DNA of 64,000 nucleotides from positions 436,001 to 500,000 of the forward strand of contig CAIIXF020000009.1 in assembly GCA_903813345.2 (NCBI GenBank). Reading direction: 5' to 3'. Positions 44,901 to 57,099 of the stretch are shown here, piece by piece. The notes beneath the pieces are model-generated. The model made no database searches. It saw nothing but the letters and a program-made list of their open reading frames with translations, and was not told the DNA's origin. The position numbers and the translations under genes are program-made. This stretch comes from Owenia fusiformis (lineage: Eukaryota; Annelida; Polychaeta; Sabellida; Oweniidae). The number at the start of each line of letters is the position of its first letter. Positions within the stretch are counted from its first letter, which is position 1.

Positions 44901-47096
44901 TCCAGTTTTCTCAATTTTCCCCAAAAATACAGATTTTTCCTTGTTATTATGACTTTTCTGTTTCCATGTCACCCGGCACTTATGGTGACCTAGTTATAGT
45001 CTCCAATTTGTTTGTGGATGGTGTTTGGCATTTGACGGTCAGAGAATGGCATCTCTAACAAATGGGATGTAGTGGCATTTTGCATGTTAATGCCTTGTGT
45101 CCCTTGTTGAATTGTAACTTTTAAACAAAGATAACTCTGTATCTTTAGTCTGTTGCCTGAATTTGTATCTTGGGGTCTCTGATTGCTCTTGTACTTGACA
45201 CATTTTGAATTCAATTCATGCCAATTGACCATGTGACAAGTCATTATAATTCTTTATCGTATGTAAATATGTTTATGTGATTTGAATTCAATAATTGATC
45301 AATTATTTTCAATTTCAGTTCCAAGTCCAGATCTCCAAGAAGAAAGAAAAGAAGCCCATCTCCAAAATCATCAAAAATATTTGTAGCAAGAATCACACGA
45401 AATGTTAACCAAGAACACATTCAAGAGATATTCGCCAATTATGGCGTCATAAAACATATAGATTTCCCTGTGGATAGGGCTCACCCAGAATTCACAGTTG
45501 GGTCATGTTATATACAATATCATAATCCAGAGGATGCAGAAAAAGCTGTAAAATATATGGATGGAGGTAAGGTTTCCGAAAAATAAAGTCATGTTTTGAA
45601 ATAACAGGCATTTTCCATATTTTCCTAAAATTTGTGTTCGGTGCTTGATGTTTGGCATATGTGTTGGGCATTTGGCAATTGGCATTCTGTGTTGGGCATT
45701 TGGTGGTTGGCATCTGTAACAAATTGCAGGAGGTGACATTTTGCATGTTATTGTCTTGTTCAATCCTCATAACTGAAATCATAGATTTTGTCTTTTCCAA
45801 TCTACACGTCTGAAATTTGAATGATCTATCTCAGTGTGTGTTTAAAGTCAGTTGTCTTATTAGTAAACAGCTTCACCATCCAATGCTCTGATTTTTACAA
45901 ATGTTCTTGCCGACACAATTTAAACAATGAAAGTTTTAAATGTGAGAGTTGCAATGTAAACTTGGGATTAAGATAAATATTATGGGCATAATTTACTTTT
46001 TATGAAGAAATTGTCTCATATTTGTGAAATGTAACATTAACTTTGTTTTTCAGGTCAAATAGATGGCCAGGAAATCACTGCAAATGCTGTACTGGTTGCT
46101 CGTGATCCTCGTCCCCCACGACGTAGCCCGTTCAGAGGTGACAGATGGGGTGGTCCCAGGGGAGGGCCCAGGCGATCACCCCCACGCTTCAGAGATAGAC
46201 GGAGGTACGATTTGTACATCAGATAGACACTGTGGTTCCGATTATTTTGCAAAATGAAAAATGCAACATTTTCTGTTATAATGTTTCACTTTCACTCCTT
46301 TGACATTTTAACATCACTAAACCCTTAAACAGTTAGGTTAGATATAGAATTACACCAATGGTAAGGCAACATTTTTCTGACAATTTTAAGCCAGATCGAT
46401 TACCACGCCATCTTTATTTAAAATTATTTCTATCGACCTTTGCCTATGACAAAAACCATTTCGGTCTCTTGATGATAGTGGAACTTTTCATTAAAAGAAA
46501 TAAAACATGATTCAAAGCATTTATTAATTTTAGATTGAATAAAAGATAGTGTTGATACTCAAATTAATTGCCAAGTTGATTTCTATTCTTGTAGTCTGTT
46601 TTTACTTTTCTTTGAGATAATAAAATGTAGAAAAACAGTTTTCTCCAGAGTTTAGAGCTCTGCAAGTCGCTAGCCTCTAAAATATTATAACAGTATTACT
46701 GTCAGATATTTGTTTGACTAAAAACTGTTGTCCTCTGACAATAAAGCCCATATCTTGAAATATTTTGATTTGTATTTAAAATTATTGTGAGTGGAGTCTC
46801 CAGTAATGTAACATATTTTGGTAAAATGAATACTCTATGTCTAGTATATTTTATTTGAAAGGATTTGTCATTCCATAGAATATAAAGTTGCATTTTCTGT
46901 CACCACCACCACAAGTGGTTACATATTGATAACTCTCCAACTTTTTGGTGGATGGCGGTTGTACATGGAGTTAAACATCAATTTCAATTTTTTCATTTTC
47001 AGGTCTCCCCCTAGGAGAAGATCTCCCCCAAGGAGAAGGTCAAGATCTCCTGTGAGGAGGCGCAGGAGTAAATCAAGTTCTAGCTCATCATCATAA
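38937..47096 (+). CDS. RNPS1: RNA-binding protein with serine-rich domain 1 (RNPS1), 259 aa
   Basis: Coding exons: AT at 38937-38938, then 43226-43300, 44510-44719, 45319-45566, 46054-46204 and 47003-47096. All have GT-AG borders and total 780 nt. RNPS1 is a nuclear splicing activator and peripheral exon-junction-complex factor. Order: a basic N-terminus (ESPEKRKDRGRARKRRSAS), a long serine tract, an RS-like basic stretch, one RRM from about residue 115 (RNP2 KIFVAR; RNP1 region GSCYIQY; then YMDGGQIDGQEITA), and an Arg/Pro C-terminus with SPPRRR repeats ending in a serine run. It is shorter than the vertebrate protein, mostly at the N-terminus. RNP1 is diverged: the usual KGYAYVEF-type box lacks its Lys and one aromatic. 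The start codon is inferred from the splice-created ATG. Introns 3 and 4 each contain a related TTTGGCAT..ATTTTGCATGTTA segment (about 45018-45090 and 45650-45750). Confidence 0.92.
39448..40254. mobile_element. 807-bp TIR element in RNPS1 intron 1
   Basis: CAAGGCCTGTCTGCGTCGCT at 39448 is mirrored by the reverse complement ending at 40254. Inverted similarity continues for about 120 bp on each side, through CCTTCTAAAGGTTAGAACCC and CATATCACCTTTGTT. Only a few mismatches separate the arms. No transposase inside; the small frame at 39573-39755 is not supported. Target duplication not resolved because the left flank is a T-run. Confidence 0.85.
40271..42222. mobile_element. ~1.95-kb TIR element in RNPS1 intron 1
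   Basis: TGGGTTTATCGGCAGAACGA near 40280 is mirrored near 42190-42212. A second inverted block follows: CTGGCCCAGTTATCTACTC and ATCTGGGCCAGACGAGG at 40460-40512 against 42100-42150. Inside are GCGTCCCTGGGAC motifs (near 40701 and 41414) and an inverted AACCCAGTGTTCGCG/CGCGAACACTGTAAACCC pair. The frames at 40516-40758 and 41742-41960 show no recognisable domain. Lies 16 bp from the previous element. Confidence 0.7.
42409..42553. mobile_element. Possible 145-bp hAT-type MITE
   Basis: CATGGGCGTAGCGCC at the left and CACTCCGCCCATG at the right are imperfect inverted ends of hAT appearance. The interior has GGTACGCTAGGTACGCACAG. Flanking 8-mers (ATCACATG and ACAGGTGC) do not match, so it is decayed or the ends are slightly off. 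Confidence 0.45.
42554..43225. other. Remainder of RNPS1 intron 1
   Basis: No repeat or exon recognised. Ends in the acceptor TTATTTTCAG at 43225. Confidence 0.5.
44076..44122 (+). repeat. Dispersed repeat in RNPS1 intron 2
   Basis: ATACCGACTTGGGCAAGGCT near 44096 has an inverted copy near 49980-50000 with matching flanks (GATCAGAT..AAATAA), and a short direct relative near 50150 (GACTTGGGCAAGGCTACG). Confidence 0.6.
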
Positions 47097-48196
47097 TTTA
47101 AGCTCATCTCCATTGTTCAAGCTCATCTCTATAGACAATTAAACAGTTGTGTGTAACTTAGTACTGAATAGTCACATTTTGGAAACTTGTGTTATGAGAT
47201 GAAGCATTTGGCCCAATCGCTTAGGAGAATTTTATATGAATCATCAACATAAACCATTCTTAATTGAAAAATTTTAAGAATATGGAACTAATATTTTTCC
47301 CTGTTTTACAATAGAATTGGAATATTTGTAATGGACTGATGTGGTCGCTGTCCATGACTGGTGTGGTTAAACAGGTGTGGTTATATACACTGCCTTAAGG
47401 ATTGGTGTGGTTCTCTGGATGGAGGACTTGTGCAAAATGGTCCAGCCACTATGTAGAATGGTTAAGAGAAAAATATTGCTTGTAATATGGTTTAATCTGG
47501 CTGTGTTTGATTGATATGGCTCAGTTACAGGCAGATTATCCTACTTCTACTCCCAACATGAGAAAGTAACTCAATTTTCATTGTGGAGATAATTGTTAGG
47601 ATTCAGCATCAAAGTTCACCTTAGAATTTGACATTGGTGAATACAGTGAAGATTTATCATCTGTAATCTGCATCAGAATCTGTGAAGTCCTAGCTTTGTG
47701 GGTTCATTGGATGGTAAACTAAAAAGGCTTGCAATGCAGTTAATGTATGCCATTGGACAGTGACAATGCAATAAGTTAATGCCTACAGTGATTGTACTTC
47801 TGATAAAAGAATATTTTGACCCATCACATTTTCTTCAGAATTTTGTCATAAATATTTTCACAGAAGCGAAAAGTGTAACTGGATCAAAGATGGTCAGAAT
47901 TTGAATTGTTCACTTTTATTTTATATATCCACTCCGAAATGTATCTTGCTTTCATCATTGGCCTAATTCATCAATTAAATGATTTTAGTGCGTGGATGAT
48001 GTCTCCGTACAGTTCATCAACAAAATATCTTTATCATTGGAAAGGAATCCATCTAATAGGAATAAAATGAATGTAGTGTGAGAGGTCATATTTTGCAACA
48101 AAGCAATTATACAGAATATATTGTAATCTAGAAAATACGAGTAAATGTGCACTGTGAATGAAATATTGTACATGTTGTCATGCATTATACCTTGTA

Positions 48197-48202
48197 AATA
48201 AA
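48197..48202 (+). terminator. RNPS1: RNPS1 polyadenylation signal
   Basis: AATAAA 1.1 kb after the stop. The 47097-48196 stretch has no other feature and is taken as 3' untranslated region. Confidence 0.65.
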
Positions 48203-48229
48203 GATTTTAAAAAGCAATGGAATTCCAAA

Positions 48230-49690
48230 GTGCGTCCATTTACACACCCTTCACGTGGTACAGTTTCCATTAACGCAAATGCGAGTAGGTAGTTACCAGT
48301 TTCACCACCAGGTGGCTCGCTCGGGTCAGAAAGCATGGCGGGTATAGTAGAAAGTTCCTTTTAACTTAAATTACATCTGTTTTAGTGATACAATTTTCAT
48401 ACAGCCCTTATGTATCGAATAGTTATGCAAATTAAAGTATGTCCAGTAAAGGAAAATATTATATGTCCAATACAAGAAAAGATATTTCACTTTTTGTGAT
48501 TTTGTAATATGCGGAATCAACCCGAACTAGAAGTTACATTTCCAAAAAAGATTAAAATTTCAAAGTTGATAAACAATTTTCGAAACCATATATTTAGATG
48601 TATTTTTATATGTAGATTTCAAATATGACATCACTTTGACTGAATTTTGAATATTTAATGACGCAAATCAAGATCATTTCTACTCGCATCTAGTCTATTA
48701 GAATTATTTCCTCTGAATGCTTCCATTTATTTTGAAAACTGAAGTGTCTGGATGATGTATAATGATTTTATGAATACTCTAGTCACTATTACATGATGGT
48801 ATAACTCAAGATGTTGGAAAAATGATGGATTTTGTAAAGAATGAGGTTTTACAAAAAATTGTCTTGCATTCTAGAAGATTTGAGAATTTCTATATCGTAT
48901 TCAGAAAAAATGTTGAGACGTAATGATACAAGAAACATCTCTATGTAGCATGGGCTATATTTCTACGAGAAAGAAAGGGTCATATGCTGTCAAAACTTTG
49001 AAATAAAAAGCACGTCGTCCATTTCCGTTCGTACGACGTGTTGATAATGTGGTGTAAAATAATTCCCAAATCATAAATAATCAATATTACCTATTTCCAC
49101 ATCCAGGGGGCAGCACCTGTACCTAGGCATTGATTACAAGATCCTGTTGTTGAAGTTGATATGGGAGGGGGTCCAGGGCCTTAACCCTAGAAGCCCTGAG
49201 GTAAAATAGGTCAAAGGAAGCCCTTAGGGGGGGGCAAACGGGCCCCCACTTGTAAAATCTTTAAGTGAAGGTAGGATGTTCAAACTCTTCTCGAATATAC
49301 TTCATTCATTATCTACTATATTGTGTTATAACTTTAGCAACTATGATGATGAAAGATTGCGTAATTTTATTCTAAAGACAAAAAGTAAGACCGATTTTTT
49401 CAAGCTACTAAGAATTTGAAGATCCTACACGATGCCTTTCAGAGAACAACTTTTATAAAACAAATTCATACGCATTGTAAGAAACAGTCCGTATCGACAT
49501 AAGCTTTCAAGAGAAGCGTATGCTGTGGCGCCTACGCATGATATGTGAACAAATTATCATACTCTATAGTTCCCTGTCATATACGTCGGATTGAGTTCAA
49601 ATATCAAAGCATTATGTCAACTATAAAATAGTTTGATTCGATAAAAACTAAAAAATATCGAAATCGACACTTCCCGTCCGCCGTCTTTGA
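48230..49690. other. Intergenic, downstream of RNPS1
   Basis: The segment near 48290-48490 (TAGTTACCAGTTTCACCACC, and TGTCCAGTAAAGGAAAAT) is an inverted, diverged relative of part of the hAT transposase intron near 14040-14140. A small perfect 8-bp stem (CACGTCGT/ACGACGTG) lies at 49011-49040. No gene seen. Confidence 0.45.
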
Positions 49691-49691
49691 T

Positions 49692-49717
49692 GCGAAGGTG
49701 ACGGCCGTTACCTTCGC
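49692..49717. other. 26-bp near-perfect palindrome
   Basis: GCGAAGGT, then a central GACGGCCGTT, then ACCTTCGC. GC-rich in AT-rich surroundings. It could be the remnant of a small foldback element; no function inferred. Confidence 0.5.
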
Positions 49718-51157
49718 TTGATACTGACCAGTGATAATGGGTGTTAGCTTTTCGTCGTTCTCTGATGAGGTGGTCTCCTGTTGTTCAATGAGTCCAAAAA
49801 GAATAATGCTAATTTAACTTTTTACATAATATATTTTTTGTTGATTTTTCATACAAAATAGGGGAGATGTACTTGTCACTTCCTATGATCAAATATGTTA
49901 CTTTGCTTCCCTCTTTAGTTTATATGAGAGTAGAAGGCTGATTGAGTGTGATAACGTATGGTTTCAGAATGCCTTAGCCTTGCCCAAGTCGGTATTTTTT
50001 ACTTATCTGATCTTTAATTATTTCCAAAATATACAACTGCAAAAAACATGAAATTAAACATGTTAAAGGTCCATGTGCAGTATGGCAAGGGATTTTAGAC
50101 GGTCATACTTTTTACCATGGGATAGAAATCAAGATAAGTATTAAGAGACTTGGGCAAGGCTACGTATGCCTATATGGAAGTAGCTGAATAAGTAACTAAG
50201 TTAGTAATTGAGTATGCAGCTAGCTATGTAGCTGAGTTAGTAGCTTAGTGAGGCGCTGAGAGGCCCTGTTGGCGTTTTTGACAATTTGTTTGAAGGTCAG
50301 CCAAAAGTCAAATCTCAAATCAAATATCATATATTAACACCAGGCAACTTAAAGACCTAAAAATGAAAAAATTGACCTTTTCCAGTTTTTGAGCTCTTAT
50401 ATCTCAAAACTGGCACACAATTTTAACAGATAACCAATTGCGCATATGTAAAGAACCATTAAAGGAATGTATATTCTGACTTTTAGCCAAGAATATTGAT
50501 TTGTAGCCTCGAATTTTGAGAAAATCAGATTACACAGTCTGTGTCCTAGTGGTATGGCATTGACCTTTGACCTTGAAAATTTCACTTTTCAGACCTCAGT
50601 AGCCAGTTTATGATCAAGCTGACCCAATTTGAATAAAAAAATCAAGCATAAGCTGCCTCTATAGCAAAAAGAGCAAGACATCTCATAAAATATTAAGAAA
50701 CATTTTTTTAAAGTTAGGTTAATTCTGTATTTTACATGTTTTAGGAATGGTTACAAAGGATAGGTATCGATATGGTGAACTGAATTCAACAATGTTTTTC
50801 TCTTAAACCAATTATTGAAAACATTAATTCTGTAAAAAACACGGTCCTTTATGTTATGTTGACTGATTGGCAACAATTTAGTGCTAAAATTATTTATAAA
50901 TATTTAATTTTATATAACTGTTTTTGTTAACATTTTTTGTTTTTAGTGCAATTGTTTTTTGTTCCTTTCTACCAATTCCCGAGAATGAAATAAAATGTCT
51001 TTCCGAACCGTGTTTGAACAAAATAGCATATACAACATTTTCTTAGACCTCTCAATATTATAGTTATACAAAGGAAATTTTGGTTAATTTAACAAAAGTA
51101 TGCAAAAACTTAAAACAAAAACCCCCAAAATAGATATAAACTAAGATTTATAATCCT
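49718..51157. other. Intergenic between the convergent genes
   Basis: Holds the inverted dispersed repeat near 49980, and a ~60-bp block near 50065-50125 (TGTGCAGTATGGCAAG, GATTTTAGAC, GTCATA) recurring directly near 55660-55710. Also an inverted pair AGGAAATTTTGGTT (about 51071) and AACCAAACTTTCCT (about 51187). No gene. Confidence 0.45.
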
Positions 51158-51163
51158 TTTATT
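51158..51163 (-). terminator. Candidate polyadenylation signal of the Patched-domain gene
   Basis: TTTATT on the + strand (AATAAA on minus), 425 nt beyond the stop. Position is plausible; no other evidence. Confidence 0.35.
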
Positions 51164-51587
51164 TCATTAACAAGATTTTTTTAATCAACCAAACTTTCCT
51201 TTGTACAATTACAATATTGAGAGACCTAAACACGTTGTGTTTATGTCGTTTTGTTTCAATGAGGTTCGGATAGATGTTTCATTTCATTCCGAATATATAA
51301 TACCAATAAGAAGTGTCTGATATGTTTTCTAAGAGAAAAGTATATATATACATTTGAAATTATAATGTTACCATCCAAAAGATGACCATTAAATTGATGA
51401 TGTGTAAAATTTTCAGAATCTTTTGATGACTGGTTTAAGAGAAACGCGTGTTCAAAAAGTTCACCATATCGATACCACTCCTTTGAACATATTCGATTTC
51501 AGGTTTAACTGTATTTACACAAAACACATTGAGGTCCTCTATAATGCCATAAACATGGCGATGTTTAGAAAGATATAATAATAATAA

Positions 51588-54500
51588 TTATGGTTTTGGT
51601 AGCTGATCCTTGCTTTCCTTGTCGACATATCCGGCATTTTCCTGTCCTACTGAGTCATTTATAATTGATGGACTCGAAATATTGAGCTCAGTGTTTCCTC
51701 CCGCCTCGGATATATTGCTCCTGTTTGACGGACCTGGGCCCACAATAGAAAGAAAAACAGGAAGAACAAAAAGTCCATGAAAGAAGCCAAATGAAATAAC
51801 AAGAAACATTGTTTTAAAAAAAGTACGGAATATGTAGGTATTTGCTGTCGAAAGTACCAAAACGCCAAGTAAAGTCGACATAGCTCCTTGTAGAATAGGT
51901 AAACCCAAAGAATGCAGAGCATCTATGGCTTTTGAGTTCTTGCTGCTAGCCTTACTAATGACAAAATGGTAAGCGATGTGGGCAGAGTAATCAACAGAGA
52001 AGCCAATGCAGAGAATGATGTTGATCATAGAGATCGAGTCCAAGTTGACAGCCCAATGTGTCATGTAACCAATAACACCGGTTGATATCGAGCATACACT
52101 GAGCGTTACCCAGATCGCACTTAAAGGATGCGGTACGAGGAGTAAAGCAACGAGCAACATAACGGCTACTGCCACACCAATATTTTGCAGTGTGTTAGCT
52201 AAGATAACAGAATACTGGTCAAAAAAGATGAATGCCGGATGGAAAACGGTGACTTTTAATTTGGAACGCTTAGCAATATCTCTTACTTCTTTCATGAATT
52301 GTTTTTGTTCATTTGCGCTGTTTTGGCCATGGGACTGAATTAGAAAACGAGATGCCGATATGACACTTTCATTATCATTAAATGCGATATCTAATTCATA
52401 ACGTTTATAGCCTGGGATTGTTAGAAATTGCTCTTTGAGTATTTTAATAAACTGGGTACCATTCAGATTTGTCTGTCCTGTCAATTCAAGATATTCTGAA
52501 AAGTCTTTCTGCCAGTTCTCCATCAATGTTTGATTTGGGAAAAGCCACTTCGATTGTTTAAAATCATCTATCAAGCTCTCCATTGGCCCTAACGAAGATT
52601 TGTTCCAATAGTGTAAAGGTTGTGTGATCGCCACCTGCAGACGTGGGCCATATTTTACGTTGAAAAGATTGTCGTCATGGTGATAGAAACTTGTTGCATA
52701 GGAGTCATCGGGAGCAAGGTTTTTTAGCTCCAATCCTTCTCGTAGGTTTAATGCGCCCCATATAGCGACAGCTAAGTAACCCATGAACGTGATTATCACG
52801 AGCACTTTAGACACAGGGCGCATTAACGCTGGTCCGTAGTAGGTTTTGAAAAACTCTGTCCCCCAATGAATTGTGATCCCTTTGTGATGAGTTTCAGAAC
52901 CACCGCTGCACCAGAAACGATACATTAATGTTTTATTACCTAAATGAAAAACAATTTATTAAGAGTTTTCTATACAGCGTGTAGCTCACGTCTGCAGAAA
53001 AATGTGAAAGACAGACATACTTTCTGAGATTTTAACATTCTTGTCACATCTAAGATGTAATTATTACAGTAATTGACATCGAAATTAGAGTTATGACATA
53101 TTTTTAGACAAATTCATACATTTTCTAATCAAACCCTATTCACAAAACAAAATATAGTTATAGACAGGGCGGGCCAAAAAAGTTAACCATTCTAATAAGT
53201 ATATACTTATATCGTAAGGTTAACATTTTTGGCCAATTTTGTATTTTGACGTTTAACCACATACCAGCGTTTTCCTTAGGCAGAACCTTTATACATGCGT
53301 AGCAATGTCTGTTAGCGCCTTCCCTTCTTCCGAGTAGAGTCATACATCCTCCAAAGAAGGTTATCTGATAGATAAAGCAAAATACAACCGCCACACCAGT
53401 ATACAGACAGAAGATACGTACACTTGGAAATGCCGTAATGGCGCCGATACAGAACGCAAGGGTGTTTGTAAGGGAAGTCAATGTTATTGACATCGCGGCG
53501 TCCTTGAACGTGTGTCCCATTCTTTCTTCGACCGTGTCGTAATAGCTTGTCTGCCGCCAAGCTGATATTTGAATGAACATATCATCCAAGCCTATACCTT
53601 CAAAATTGGAAAACATTATTAATGGCAATCAGTAGGCAAATATTTGCGGTGTCGTTCGTTGGAATGACAATGCAAAGGCCATTATCTGAAAAAGGATATT
53701 GATTGCATCGACGGAAAAGACATGTTATTATACAATGGTTATGCTTTGTACTCTGGAAGGCATTTTAAGTAGAATTTCAATTAAGTTCCTCATACATAAA
53801 AATAAGATATATGTGAAATGCGTAACAGACATCTATTATTTACCTATGATGAGAAATGGCATTGTTGCCACGATACTGGTGAATTCCACTCCGACAGCAG
53901 ACAGTAGCCCAAATGATGTCAATATTGCAAGGCACGCCGTGATTACCCCCATGAATCCAAGCCAAGGCTTACTCCGAACCCAATCAAACATGAGACAAGC
54001 CAAAACAGAAAACAGACAAAGAATTGTATACGTTATGGCAAACTTTGAAATAATACCAGTAGTAGCAGTTTCCAGTTCTTCTGTTAGTGACTTTGAAGTA
54101 AGAAAATGGACATTAACTTCATTCGTATTAATGGATAACATGAATTTTTTAAACGCCCGAAGCCAGACATCAGAGTCGACCCTATTACTGGCGTTTTCGT
54201 ATTTAACATAATACTGAAGTTGAATTGCTTGCACAAAATTTACAAGACCATCTTCTTGCAATGTTACTCCACCCAATTCTTTTCCAAGAAACCGCTGATC
54301 AAACATTGGATATGTCAGGTTGATGTGACTAATAGCACTGGCAGTGTAGTTAAGGATTTCTAAGATACTATTACTGTAACATCCATTTGATTTCGCACAG
54401 TAGAAGTCATATGTTTTGCCATCGCTTGAGTTCATTTTGCGTATACCAGCATCAATGCTTATGATTTCTTCCAAAATCTCCGTCGATAGAGCATTTTTCT

Positions 54501-54813
54501 TGTTATCTTTAGGAATAAAAATAACACGCGCATAACCATCTAAAGTGAGCATTCTCGTGGCCTGAAAGTTCGTTGACCAGTCCATAGGGAAATACTGTCT
54601 CATGATTCTGCGTTCCTCTTTAGCAGGGCCATTGTCTGGCGTGTACAGATACTCGGTGTCCACAACATTTCTGAGTCGAATAAGACCAACGCCACATCCC
54701 CCAGCTATTACAACAGGGATAATAATGAACGGCCATGGACAGCGTGCAACTAATTTACCAAGTTTGTAAAACAAACCGGCCAGTGGTTTCTCGATGCAGT
54801 CCGTCTTCATCAT
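51588..54813 (-). CDS. Patched domain-containing protein (PTCHD3-like), three coding exons, 884 aa
   Basis: Minus-strand exons 54813-53844, 53597-53265 and 52939-51588 join without a frame break (2655 nt); junctions are ATAG|GTAAAT, TTTTGAAG|GTATAGG, CGCTG|GTATGT and ATTTAG|GTAAT. The protein has the RND/Patched plan. TM1 is near residues 27-46, then the first large extracellular loop, and TM2-6 form the sterol-sensing-type domain, with GIGLDD (324-329) in TM4. TM7 follows, then the second loop, and TM8-12, with GFSVD (747-751) in TM10. Both GxxxD motifs, thought to couple transport to ions in this family, are intact. Loops contain several NxS/T sites. Length fits PTCHD3-like proteins, which lack the long Patched tail. 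Substrate is unknown; sterol or lipid transport is a family-level guess. Start is the first of two adjacent ATGs; an upstream acceptor (TTTTTCAG, near 54838) suggests a 5'-untranslated exon further out. Confidence 0.9.
53163..53187 (+). repeat. Mariner-like terminal motif, copy in intron 2
   Basis: ACAGGGCGGGCCAAAAAAGT lies in the second intron of the Patched-domain gene. A near-identical direct copy (ACAGGGTGGGCCAAAAAAGT) is upstream of the gene near 54918. Solo ends of a mariner-like family are the likely source. Confidence 0.4.
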
Positions 54814-54916
54814 TTATTTCTAGGCACCCGGAATCTGAAAAACGTGCACGTTCATTTCTTAATTGTTTATGAATTAATGAATGAAACAACATTGATCATT
54901 TTGTAAAAGAGAGACG

Positions 54917-54945
54917 ACAGGGTGGGCCAAAAAAGTGTAACAAGT
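54917..54945 (+). repeat. Mariner-like terminal motif, copy upstream of the Patched-domain gene
   Basis: Second direct copy of the GGGCCAAAAAAGT-containing motif, followed by GTAAC. No partner in inverted orientation was found nearby. Confidence 0.4.
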
Positions 54946-55295
54946 TTTGTAGATAGACTTAATTTCACTTATAAGAACTACGATGTGTCCAAATCTACTA
55001 AGCTTCATTTCATGCGCCATTCATGCATAAATAGTTAGTAATCATGTTGTATTGAAAGACACCCTATACATTGTGTTTTGTTGTAAACGGTGAATTACTT
55101 TCTCCATTCATTGACAGATTGAGGTACTTCCACAAACTAGACCCCCTCTGAATTTATCTTTATTGTTTAGTATTGACACTATTTTATAATTCAAACATGA
55201 AATAAGAGAGGGTCCTAAGTGTGGAAGATACACAAGATGAAAGTATAGCAAAAATTTTAGTTTCCAAAAGGAGGCCATATTGAAATTGTAATTGA

Positions 55296-55823
55296 TAATT
55301 CTGAGCACCATGTTCAAACCTCTAAACAGATCTAGACATGTACTTATTCAATTTTCAATGATACAATGTAACAAGATCAAAGAAAACATGTGTCATTTGC
55401 AATAAAGCAATTTAATCACAGGTAACTAAAAATATGTTTTTCAAAAATCTGTTCATGGAGTATACTATTAGAACATGTGATATGTAAGCAATGAGCCTGA
55501 TAATCAAATAAAACGTTTCGGCTAAATTGTTTAAATGAATATTGGTTATTAAGTGTTCATATGAAATAAACTAAGACCATTATGTCATCTATCATTGTTT
55601 TAATTTCTTTGACCATGCCAAATGAAAATATAATGCAATGGAAAGTCGCAACTAAAGGTCTATGTGCAGTATGGCAAGTGATTTTAGACAGTCATATCTT
55701 TCACCATGAGTACTTTCTGGACATAAATACAGTGGTTTTTATTAAAACAATAAGTTTTCTTTCTTTGAATAAGTACATGTCTAGATCTGTTTAGAGGTTT
55801 GAACATGGTGCTCAGAACTATCT
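55296..55823. mobile_element. ~530-bp TIR element
   Basis: TTCTGAGCACCATGTTCAAA near 55299 is mirrored near 55798-55818. The inverted repeat continues for about 50 bp (CTCTAAACAGATCTAGACATG). The frame at 55582-55794 is inside and not supported. Its interior shares the TGTGCAGTATGGCAAG block with 50065-50125. Confidence 0.75.
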
Positions 55824-57099
55824 AGGTCAACAAAAAAGTTCTCGAAATCTGTTAAATCTTTTTTTTTTATTTCATATGAAATTTTCTCAGGATTCCGAAT
55901 CTGAAATTTTGATCCGACTTCCGGCTGACCTTCTATGACCTTTTAAATTTTTATATATATATTTTTTTTAATATTCATTATAACTTAAGTTAAAGGTGGA
56001 ATAGCGGTAAATCGGGTATAATTCCCTAGAAAAACTTCAAAGTAAATCGTTGGTGCCTCAAACCTGCCCTGAAGAATGGCTATGACCTGAATTTACTTTT
56101 GTCAAAATACCGCAATCTGAAAAAAAACCACTCACCTCGTTATCGACGAAAGAAGTATCAGTTTTGATCGACTGCGCGAGCAAAATTCAAGCTGGCTGAG
56201 CTAAATGGTTTTCGTTTGTCGTAAAATTGACCTCCTTTTAACCGCGCCATCTGGTGAATGAATCGTTGTTTCTGTGTCACATGATCAAGAGGAGGGAAAA
56301 CCCCATGATTCAATTGATGACATACGATTTCCTCCTTCGCGCACCTCCTTTACGTATATTTGCTTACCCTCCATCTTGGTTTTCAGATTGACCTAGTTTT
56401 AAACCAATCAATGATCGACTCGCTAAACCAATCAGCGACGATGTCATCTCAATACAGATTTACATTATAAGCGTATGTCATCTTTGAACCCTGGGGTTTC
56501 TCTCCCTCTTACATGATCGTTGTTTTGTGTCACATGACCTACCTTTAGACCCTTCGCCACCTATCGTAAGTTTATCGAATTAAAACGAAATCTTTCGATC
56601 CAAGAAGAAAATTTGCACAAAAATTATAAACTCCGCTTGACATAATCCTTGTCACTCTATCGTTTTTTGATGAGACACATCGGAACTTGGGATTCATAGC
56701 CATTCAACCAAGCCACAAAAAGTATGTATATTAGTTGTTCAACATGTTCAATTGTGTTTATATTTTCGGCATACCACCTTTAAAATAAGTTAAATCAATA
56801 AGAGAGGACGAAGAGGTAAGAAAGTCAGTTCAATTAAAATTTCGAGTGTCAAAGGTCAAGGTCAAAAGCTAGGTCAATTCCGTTATTTTTAGAATCCTAT
56901 CTTTTAAGTTCAATTAATTTCACATTTTCTTATAAATAAATCATGTGTAGGTTCTTTTCAGTCTTTTCACCAAAGTCTGGGATTATTTATGATATTTATT
57001 TAATCTGGAGTCTTGAATTGAACTTGTTCATTGTTATTTGTAATGTAGTTTAGAGGAATGGGCAATATATTTTATGGGCTAAGGGCAATTGAAATACGA
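55824..57099. other. Intergenic, nothing identified
   Basis: No supported open frame on either strand. Mixed AT-rich sequence with one CpG-containing patch near 56150-56230. Confidence 0.45.

Noticed and set aside
46055-46257. Minus- and plus-strand frames over RNPS1 exon 5
   Set aside because: Alternative-frame shadows of the Arg/Pro-rich coding exon.
53699-54211. 170-residue + strand frame opposite the Patched-domain gene
   Set aside because: Antisense shadow of exon 1 of the minus-strand gene.
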